Source: Citricoccus sp. WCRC_4 (GTDB lineage Bacteria > Actinomycetota > Actinomycetes > Actinomycetales > Micrococcaceae). From it: a DNA stretch of 5,126 bases. The stretch is taken from contig JAPFFX010000269.1 in assembly GCA_026645375.1 (NCBI GenBank), positions 1-5,126 on the forward strand. The letters are read 5' to 3'. Shown piece by piece: positions 1-3,891 of the stretch (position 1 is its first letter; every line of letters begins with the position of its first letter). The notes beneath the pieces are model-generated. The model saw only the letters and a list, made by a program, of their open reading frames with translations. It was not told the DNA's origin and made no database searches. The translations under genes and the position numbers were made by a program.

Positions 1-225
1 CGGCTACCGGGCCAGGGCCCGGGGACGTCCCCGGGTCACCCGGACGTGATCTTCTGCCCGGGAGGCCCGATCCTGCTGCGCGGTGATCACGTGGTGCAGG
101 ACGAGGACGGCAACGAGTACCGGACCACCCGGCCGGTCAGCGCCGTCTGCCGCTGCGGCGGCTCCGCCATCAAGCCGTGGTGCGACGGCACCCACAAGGT
201 GATGCGCAGGCGCCCCGGCCGCTGA
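1..225 (+). CDS. CDGSH-type iron-sulfur protein, 5' end outside window
   Basis: Frame 1 is open from the first base to TGA at 223-225 (74 visible codons). The C-terminal half carries the full CDGSH signature C-x-C-x2-S-x3-P-x-C-D-G-T-H: Cys50, Cys52, Cys61 and His65 of the visible fragment. In this family three Cys and one His bind a redox-active [2Fe-2S] cluster (mitoNEET fold). Ahead of it is a beta-rich stretch beginning FCPGGPILLRG, typical of small bacterial single-CDGSH proteins, so most or all of the domain is present. The true start is unclear: GTG at 46 would give a 59-residue protein but has no visible ribosome binding site, and the frame stays open upstream. Small proteins of this kind are cytosolic electron-transfer or Fe-S handling proteins; the partner here is unknown. 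It converges on the methyltransferase at 250-897 with a 24-base gap. The domain call is firm; role and start are not. Confidence 0.88.
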   Translation, partial: RLPGQGPGTSPGHPDVIFCPGGPILLRGDHVVQDEDGNEYRTTRPVSAVCRCGGSAIKPWCDGTHKVMRRRPGR

Positions 226-230
226 CCGGA

Positions 231-255
231 CGCTGACCGGCGCGAGAGGTCAGCG
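231..255. terminator. Candidate bidirectional hairpin between convergent genes
   Basis: CGCTGACC at 231-238 pairs perfectly with GGTCAGCG at 248-255 around a 9-base loop. The hairpin lies just after the stop of the CDGSH gene and overlaps the stop codon (250-252) of the convergent methyltransferase. There is no T-run on either side, so it is at best a U-less terminator of the sort often proposed for actinobacteria. The left arm is part of a tandem duplication: CGCTGACCGG occurs at 220-229 and again at 231-240. Confidence 0.4.
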
Positions 256-897
256 GGTGAGCCGCACGACCACCCCGCGGTGGAAGACGCGAGTCTCGAC
301 CGCGGCGACCGCCCCGTCGGACCGCTGCCGCGCATAGGCGGCGATCAGCTCGGCCTGGGCGGCGTTCCCGAGCTGGAGCAGCGCGGAGCCGCCCCCGGCC
401 AGGTGGCCGACGATGAGGTCGACGCACGTCCGCGCGAGGTCCAGGCCGTCGTCGCCGCCGTCGATCGCCAGGACCGGGTCCGCCGGGAACCGCGAGGTCT
501 CCGCCGAACGCACCCACGGCGGGTCCGCGATGATCAGCGGGAACCGTTCGTCCTCGCCGAGCGCCTCATCGATCCGGGCCAGCCGGAACTCGACCCGGGG
601 GGCGAGCTCGTTGGCGGCCGCATTCTCCAGCGCGAACTCCCGGGCCACCGGATTGACGTCGACCATGACCAGGTCGCGGTCGCCCTCGCGCACGGCACCC
701 AGTCCGATGTGCCCGACGCCCGCGCACAGTTCCAGCACCGGCCCCGCGGGGGCGTCGGGGAGCAGTTCGGCCGCCCACTGCGACTGCGCCTCGGTCCACG
801 GCCTGGGCTCGAGCACCCGGTGGTCGTAGGCGATGGAGAGCCCGCAGAAGGTCAGGTGGGAGGCCTCCGGGGAGGCGTGGGAGGAAACCTGGCTCAT
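250..897 (-). CDS. PrmC/HemK-like class I SAM-dependent methyltransferase
   Basis: A 215-residue protein from ATG at 895-897 to TGA at 250-252. It has a Rossmann methyltransferase core: motif I at residues 54-62 (VLELCAGVG, SAM binding), the acidic ribose-binding Asp80 at the end of strand 2, and motif IV DPPW at 125-128. Before motif I, VLEPRPWTE at residues 28-36 resembles the VLIPRPETE segment of the PrmC/HemK glutamine methyltransferases. Those enzymes have NPPY at motif IV; DPPW here means the substrate (protein Gln, nucleic acid amine or small molecule) cannot be assigned. The ATG is preferred over GTG at 933, which adds 12 poorly conserved-looking residues; a weak GGGTGG lies 4 bases before the ATG. 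The stop of a 13-codon frame overlaps this ATG as TGATG. No membrane segment or signal peptide is seen. The methyltransferase fold is certain, the subfamily less so. Confidence 0.88.
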   Translation of the reverse strand: MSQVSSHASPEASHLTFCGLSIAYDHRVLEPRPWTEAQSQWAAELLPDAPAGPVLELCAGVGHIGLGAVREGDRDLVMVDVNPVAREFALENAAANELAPRVEFRLARIDEALGEDERFPLIIADPPWVRSAETSRFPADPVLAIDGGDDGLDLARTCVDLIVGHLAGGGSALLQLGNAAQAELIAAYARQRSDGAVAAVETRVFHRGVVVRLTR

Positions 898-978
898 CAC
901 GCCACCCGGGCGAAGTCGAGAGTGCTCATCCACCTCATGATGTCAGACCGGATCAGCGCTCCCCACCGGGAATCATTG

Positions 979-1026
979 CAGGATGGACGAATCATGCCGG
1001 CACGACCGGGGGAAATGTCCATCCTG
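979..1026. promoter_or_regulatory. 10-bp-arm inverted repeat upstream of the PrmC-like gene
   Basis: CAGGATGGAC (979-988) and GTCCATCCTG (1017-1026) form a perfect inverted repeat with a 28-base spacer. GAATCAT also occurs twice, at 970-976 and 989-995, 19 bases apart. The element lies 82-129 bases upstream of the methyltransferase ATG in a 187-base gap between two minus-strand genes. It could be a paired operator, or a long stem in the leader RNA that attenuates or ends transcription from the gene upstream. I see no clear -35/-10 pair in the gap. Confidence 0.4.
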
Positions 1027-1047
1027 GGATGAATGACCGACCGGAGG

Positions 1048-1061
1048 GCGGGTGCGCCCGC
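1048..1061 (-). terminator. Candidate U-less terminator after the METTL7-like gene
   Basis: GCGGG (1048-1052) pairs with CCCGC (1057-1061) around a 4-base loop, 24 bases beyond the stop of the minus-strand gene at 1085. A second G/C stem (CCCC 1069-1072 with GGGG 1079-1082) lies between it and the stop codon. Neither is followed by a T-run. Short G/C stems are common by chance at this base composition, so the call is weak. Confidence 0.25.
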
Positions 1062-1084
1062 ATCCGCTCCCCCCGGGTGGGGCG

Positions 1085-1672
1085 TCAGCGCGGTCGACGG
1101 GCCTCGATCAGCACGAAGGGAATCTCCAGTCCCAGCACGGGCACCGTATAACGCACGACGTCGGCCACGTCCAGGGCGCTGGCACGCACCGTGGCCTCGG
1201 TGTCCCGGGTGGGATCGCAGCCGTGGTCGACGGTCCGCGTGAACGGCCGCGCCAGTCTCAGCACCGCGCCGGTCACCGTTCCTGCTGGCGCTACGACATG
1301 CTCGGCGAAGAGGGCACGCCCGCCGGGGCGCAGCACGCGGGCGACCTCGTCCAGCACCCGTTCGGGACCGGCCACGGAGCACAGCACGTGGGTGCCCAGC
1401 ACCGCGTCCACGCTGGAGCCGGGCAGCGGGATGGCCTCGGCGCCGCCCTCGAGGGGCGCTGTCCGGTGCCCATGCGACCGGGCCTTCCCGGCCAGCCTGG
1501 CCCGCCGCCGTCGGGCCGGCTCCAGGCCGACCCACTCCACCGAGGGGTGCAGCACCTCGAAGTTCGCACCGTCCCCGGCACCGATCTCCAGCACCCGGCC
1601 GCGCAGGGTGTGGATGGCGGTATCGCGCTCGGCCTCGACGGTCGCCCACGGTGTCCTCGTCCCGGTCCCCAT
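1085..1672 (-). CDS. METTL7/TMT1-like class I SAM-dependent methyltransferase
   Basis: A 195-residue protein from ATG at 1670-1672 to TGA at 1085-1087. Motif I is VLEIGAGDGANF (residues 27-38); Glu51 in GLEP is the acidic residue after strand 2; AEAIPLP (78-84) and SVDAVLGTHVLCSV (87-100) form motifs II/III; then VLRPGG (113-118) and EHV (124-126). The set GANF, LCSV, VLRPGG, EHV followed by a GC...TRDT segment (151-158) is the pattern of the METTL7 (TMT1) branch of the Methyltransf_11 superfamily. Human members methylate alkyl thiols such as hydrogen sulfide or drug thiols; the substrate here is unknown. The human proteins have an N-terminal membrane anchor that is absent here, so this one is probably cytosolic. 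The start is supported by a -10 box six bases upstream and because it begins about 25 residues before motif I, normal for compact bacterial members. The gene diverges from the one at 1871. Confidence 0.88.
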   Translation of the reverse strand: MGTGTRTPWATVEAERDTAIHTLRGRVLEIGAGDGANFEVLHPSVEWVGLEPARRRRARLAGKARSHGHRTAPLEGGAEAIPLPGSSVDAVLGTHVLCSVAGPERVLDEVARVLRPGGRALFAEHVVAPAGTVTGAVLRLARPFTRTVDHGCDPTRDTEATVRASALDVADVVRYTVPVLGLEIPFVLIEARRPR

Positions 1673-1678
1673 GCCGCG

Positions 1679-1684
1679 ATCGTA
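1679..1684 (-). promoter_or_regulatory. -10 box, probable leaderless promoter of METTL7-like gene
   Basis: On the minus strand TACGAT fits the actinobacterial TANNNT -10 consensus and ends exactly six bases before the ATG at 1672. Transcription would therefore begin at or next to the start codon, giving a leaderless mRNA. No convincing -35 box is present 16-19 bases upstream. The lack of a good Shine-Dalgarno sequence agrees with leaderless initiation. Confidence 0.5.
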
Positions 1685-1732
1685 TCCCCGGCCGTCCGGC
1701 CATCTCGTGCTGACCGCCAGGTGGGCAGCCGG

Positions 1733-1758
1733 CCAGTCACCGGCTCGCCGGTCACTGG
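1733..1758. repeat. 26-bp imperfect palindrome in divergent promoter region
   Basis: CCAGTCACCGG (1733-1743) pairs with CCGGTCACTGG (1748-1758), 10 of 11 positions complementary, around the 4-base centre CTCG; the only mismatch is C opposite C at the middle of the arms. It lies 49 bases upstream of the -10 box of the minus-strand gene and about 77 bases upstream of the -35 of the plus-strand gene. Size and symmetry suit a dimeric repressor or activator, though a hairpin is equally possible. No known regulator motif is recognised. Confidence 0.4.
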
Positions 1759-1771
1759 TGCGCCCGCCGTC

Positions 1772-1794
1772 CACCCACCCGGTGGCAGTGGGTG
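1772..1794. repeat. 7-bp-arm inverted repeat in divergent promoter region
   Basis: CACCCAC (1772-1778) and GTGGGTG (1788-1794) are perfect inverted arms around a 9-base spacer that itself contains a CCGG core. It sits 41 bases upstream of the -35 of the plus-strand gene. It could be an activator site or simply reflect base composition. Confidence 0.25.
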
Positions 1795-1834
1795 CGGCAT
1801 CCCACATCATGGTGACCGCCGCCCCGGGGACCGC

Positions 1835-1864
1835 CTGACTGCGCTGGTGGTCCCTGCGTAGGCT
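1835..1864 (+). promoter_or_regulatory. Probable leaderless promoter of the 98-residue protein gene
   Basis: CTGACT at 1835-1840 matches four of six bases of TTGACA. An 18-base spacer separates it from TAGGCT at 1859-1864, a TANNNT -10 box. Six bases lie between the -10 and the ATG at 1871, so the transcript should start at or beside the A of the start codon. No Shine-Dalgarno sequence is present, which fits. Confidence 0.55.
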
Positions 1865-1870
1865 TCGATC

Positions 1871-2167
1871 ATGGAGCGCACCGAGGACGGCCGGTACATC
1901 GTGGTGGACGGCCGGAGGTGGCGCGCCACCGACCCTGAGCTGCCCGAGGAGACCGCCGCCCGCCTGCGGTCGCACCTGGGCCGGGCGCGCTCGGCGGTGC
2001 GCACGGCCGGGGACGACGGCGCGAAGCGGGCCGCCCGGGACCGGGTGCAGTTGGCGAAGGAGGGTCTCGGTGAGCGCGGTGAGGCGTGGTGGGACCTCGA
2101 GGTGCCTCGGCGCCTCGACCGCGCCGAGGACCGGCTCGCTCAGCTGGACCGCCTCGCCCCGTCCTGA
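1871..2167 (+). CDS. Conserved actinobacterial protein of unknown function, 98 aa
   Basis: From ATG 1871 to TGA 2165-2167. The N-terminus has a conserved-looking IVVDGRRWRATDP block (residues 10-22), a charged helical middle (about 26-64) rich in Ala, Arg and Glu, and GERGEAWWD (67-75), followed by a second charged helix. I recall similar short proteins in many actinobacteria, some labelled 'biopolymer transporter Tol'. That label is not supported here: there is no membrane segment, signal peptide or transporter motif. The protein looks small, soluble and helical. The start is fixed by the promoter six bases upstream and because the conserved block begins at residue 10. Its last 28 bases overlap the end of the convergent monooxygenase gene, and its stop codon lies in the first copy of the 15-bp repeat. 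That it is a real gene is likely; its role is unknown. Confidence 0.8.
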   Translation: MERTEDGRYIVVDGRRWRATDPELPEETAARLRSHLGRARSAVRTAGDDGAKRAARDRVQLAKEGLGERGEAWWDLEVPRRLDRAEDRLAQLDRLAPS

Positions 2168-3723
2168 ACAGTCCCGTCCTGAACGACCCCGTCCTGAACA
2201 GTCCCGTCCTGGTCGACCCCGTCCTGAACACCACCGTCCTGCAAGGGCCGGGGCGCCGGGGCTGCCCGGCTCCAGCGCAACCCCTCCTCCAGGTCGGCGT
2301 GGTCGGTGGCCCAGCTGTCGCGGACCACGTCCTGCGCCATCGCCCAGGGGTACCGGTCGGTGGCGCGCGGCATCAGGTGTGCCGCGCGGAGCAGGTACCC
2401 GGAGCGGAGGTCCGCCATCAGCGGGCGGCCGGGCCCGATACCGTCCGGCAGCTCGGGGACCACCGTGTCCAGGCCGCGGTCCACGAGCCGACGCAGCACG
2501 CGCGCGGCGAGCCGGGCGGTCGTGTCCGAGCGCAGGGTCCAGGACTGGTTGACGTAGCCGATGCAGAACGCCAGGTTCGGCACGCCGCTGAGCATCGCCC
2601 CGTAGTAGACGTAGGACGCGGCCGGGTCGATGCCCACCCCGTCCACCGACGCCTCGATCCCGCCCATCAACAGCACCCGCAGCCCGGTCGCGGTGACCGC
2701 GACATCGGCCTCGACGACCCGGCCGTCAGCCAGCCGCACCCCCTCGGGCACGAAGCGCTCGACCTCCCCGGTCACGACGTCGGCCCGCCCGGCCCGGATG
2801 GCTGCGTACAGGTCCCCGTGCGGGGCGACGCACAGGCGCTGCTCCCAGGGGTCGTAGGGCGGGGTGAAGTGCTCGGCGACGAGGGCCTCGGACCCGGTGG
2901 CCGCGACGGCTCGACGCCTCAGCACGGAGCGCATCAGTCGAGGGGCCCGGCGGCACGCCCGGTAGAAGCCCCATTGCAGCGCGGCGTTCTTCGCGCGCAT
3001 CACCCGGTGCGCCGCCGTCGGAGGCAGGAGGCGGCGAGCGAGGTCCGACAGCGGGTCCCGGCGCGGCAACCCCAGCACGTAACCGGGCGTGCGCTGGAGC
3101 ATGGTCACCTGCGCGCCGGCGTCGGCGAGCGCGGGGACCAGCGACACGGCGGTGGCTCCGGAGCCGATGACCGTGATCCGGCGGCCGGCGAGTTCGAGGT
3201 CCTGCGGCCAGTGCTGCGGGTGCACGACGGTGCCGGTGAAGTCCTCGATCCCGTCGAAGCCGGGATCGTGGGGGTGCTCGGCGTCGTAGTATCCCGTGCA
3301 CACGACAAGGAAGCGGGCCGTGTACCGCTCCTGCCGCCTGCCGCCCGGCCCAGTACGCACCGCCCGGACGTGCCAGCGGGCCTCGGCGGTGGAGAAGTCC
3401 GCGGCGGTGACCCGCGTGTCCAGCTGGATGTGCTCGCGCAGCCCCGTGTCCTCGACGACCTCCTGCAGGTACCGCCAGACCTGCTCGCCGCTGACGATCG
3501 AGTCCCGGCCGGTCCATGGGTGGAAGGGGAAGGTCAGCGTGTACACGTCCGAGTCCGAGCGCACGCCCGGGTAGCGGAACAGGTCCCAGGTGCCACCGAT
3601 CTCCCCGCGCGCCTCGAGGACACGGAAGGACAACTCGGGGCAGGCCTCGCGGATCCGGTAGGCGGCGTTGACGCCGGACAGCCCGGCACCGATGATCAGC
3701 ACGTCCACGCGTTCGGGGGTCAT
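2140..3723 (-). CDS. EthA/MymA-like Baeyer-Villiger flavin monooxygenase
   Basis: A 527-residue protein from ATG 3721-3723 to TGA 2140-2142. It should use FAD and NADPH to insert one oxygen of O2 beside a ketone carbonyl (giving esters or lactones) or to oxidise sulfur. FAD-binding GAGLSG is at 12-17; GGTWD and a YPG...D segment at 43-59; the type I Baeyer-Villiger fingerprint FxGxxxHxxxW at 162-172; NADPH-binding GSGATA at 187-192; and the ATG motif at 345-347. Residues 1 to about 485 follow mycobacterial EthA (489 residues) and MymA closely as I recall them, including RYPGVRSDSD, HPQHWP, MLQR and SWTL. The ATG is chosen over GTG at 3750 because EthA begins equally close to the FAD motif. 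Odd: residues 494-523 are six tandem pentapeptides around QDG, outside the family fold. The gene diverges from the acyl-CoA synthetase, which suggests a joint role in ketone, lipid or steroid-like substrate metabolism. EthA activates ethionamide; that activity is not shown here. Confidence 0.93.
   Translation of the reverse strand: MTPERVDVLIIGAGLSGVNAAYRIREACPELSFRVLEARGEIGGTWDLFRYPGVRSDSDVYTLTFPFHPWTGRDSIVSGEQVWRYLQEVVEDTGLREHIQLDTRVTAADFSTAEARWHVRAVRTGPGGRRQERYTARFLVVCTGYYDAEHPHDPGFDGIEDFTGTVVHPQHWPQDLELAGRRITVIGSGATAVSLVPALADAGAQVTMLQRTPGYVLGLPRRDPLSDLARRLLPPTAAHRVMRAKNAALQWGFYRACRRAPRLMRSVLRRRAVAATGSEALVAEHFTPPYDPWEQRLCVAPHGDLYAAIRAGRADVVTGEVERFVPEGVRLADGRVVEADVAVTATGLRVLLMGGIEASVDGVGIDPAASYVYYGAMLSGVPNLAFCIGYVNQSWTLRSDTTARLAARVLRRLVDRGLDTVVPELPDGIGPGRPLMADLRSGYLLRAAHLMPRATDRYPWAMAQDVVRDSWATDHADLEEGLRWSRAAPAPRPLQDGGVQDGVDQDGTVQDGVVQDGTVQDGARRSS
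2158..2247. repeat. Six-copy 15-bp tandem repeat coding the monooxygenase tail
   Basis: Six consecutive 15-base units begin at 2158, 2173, 2188, 2203, 2218 and 2233, with core CCGTCCTG and mostly CCCGTCCTGAAC plus a variable triplet. Units 1 and 3 are identical; unit 4 replaces AACAGT with GTCGAC, and unit 6 is the most diverged. On the minus strand each unit codes for five residues, x-Q-D-G-x, so copy-number change would not shift the frame. The first unit also contains the stop codon of the plus-strand gene ending at 2167. Confidence 0.93.
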
Positions 3724-3734
3724 GGACCCATCTT

Positions 3735-3766
3735 CCCCGCCCCCACCCACCCTGTCCCCCGCCCCC
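3735..3766 (-). promoter_or_regulatory. G-quadruplex-forming stretch upstream of the monooxygenase
   Basis: On the minus strand six G-runs of 5, 5, 3, 3, 5 and 4 bases are separated by loops of 1, 3, 1, 1 and 1 bases. This more than meets the usual G3+N1-7 pattern for an intramolecular G-quadruplex, and such short loops are linked to high stability. It ends 11 bases before the ATG at 3723, where the ribosome would bind. It could form in the leader RNA or in the non-template DNA strand. The last G-run may also serve as a crude ribosome binding site (GGGGAAG), so folding would hide it. Confidence 0.55.
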
Positions 3767-3769
3767 TGT

Positions 3770-3791
3770 CCTGCGGCCCCTGACCCGCAGG
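3770..3791. repeat. 7-bp hairpin in divergent spacer
   Basis: CCTGCGG (3770-3776) and CCGCAGG (3785-3791) are perfect inverted arms around an 8-base loop. If the monooxygenase transcript begins upstream, this stem would lie next to the G-rich stretch in its leader. No T-run follows on either strand, so a terminator role is unlikely. Confidence 0.4.
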
Positions 3792-3817
3792 GTCTGAACC
3801 GGCGGGGTCTAGACCGG
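3791..3817. repeat. Paired 12-mers, one containing a 10-bp palindrome
   Basis: GGTCTGAACCGG (3791-3802) and GGTCTAGACCGG (3806-3817) differ at two central positions and start 15 bases apart. The second contains GGTCTAGACC (3806-3815), a perfect palindrome. Two similar half-symmetric sites in tandem just upstream of, and overlapping, the -35 box of the acyl-CoA synthetase gene resemble a double operator or activator site. Confidence 0.4.
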
Positions 3818-3838
3818 TTAGTGGTCAGTAACTAAACT
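3810..3838 (+). promoter_or_regulatory. Candidate promoter of the acyl-CoA synthetase gene
   Basis: TAGACC (3810-3815) matches four of six bases of TTGACA. After a 17-base spacer comes TAAACT (3833-3838), fitting TANNNT. Transcription would begin near 3845, leaving a leader of about 45 bases with a good ribosome binding site. The operator-like repeat at 3818-3835 fills the spacer. Confidence 0.45.
3818..3835. promoter_or_regulatory. Operator-like inverted repeat TTAGT-N8-ACTAA
   Basis: TTAGT (3818-3822) and ACTAA (3831-3835) are exact inverted arms separated by 8 bases. Symmetry continues imperfectly outward (CCGG at 3814-3817 opposite CTGG at 3837-3840). This is the most AT-rich patch of the region and lies between the -35 and -10 boxes, where a bound repressor would block polymerase. 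TetR-family regulators of lipid genes often bind such sites, but I do not recognise a specific one. Confidence 0.4.
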
Positions 3839-3879
3839 GGCCGACGTCGCACCACTGTGATGCAGCTCACCGCAACGCC

Positions 3880-3884
3880 AGGAG
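3880..3884 (+). promoter_or_regulatory. Ribosome binding site of acyl-CoA synthetase
   Basis: AGGAG lies seven bases before the ATG at 3892. It is the clearest Shine-Dalgarno sequence in the window and fixes this start. Confidence 0.8.
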
Positions 3885-3891
3885 ATCGTCC

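Noticed and set aside
280..1032. Plus-strand open frame of 250 codons opposite the PrmC-like methyltransferase
   Set aside because: Low-complexity Arg/Gly/Pro-rich translation with no domain; the minus strand carries clear methyltransferase motifs.
1052..1861. Plus-strand open frame of 269 codons opposite the METTL7-like gene
   Set aside because: Antisense shadow covering a convincing minus-strand gene and its promoter; composition is not protein-like.
1673..1975. N-terminal extension of the METTL7-like protein to an upstream start
   Set aside because: It would cross the divergent promoter and overlap the opposite gene, the added residues show no conserved character, and the -10 box places the start at 1672.
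1871..2167. 'Biopolymer transporter Tol' as a functional name for the 98-residue protein
   Set aside because: The sequence has no membrane segment, signal or TolB-like propeller repeat; the label seems to be an inherited misannotation.
2158..2247. Tandem repeats as a possible CRISPR array or terminator array
   Set aside because: Units are only 15 bases, contiguous with no unique spacers, and do not form hairpins; they are in frame with the monooxygenase.
2086..3783. Very long plus-strand open frame (565 codons) opposite the monooxygenase
   Set aside because: It is a GC-rich mirror of the minus-strand gene: rich in Pro, Arg, Gly and His, with no recognisable domain, while the minus strand encodes a complete flavin monooxygenase with all motifs.
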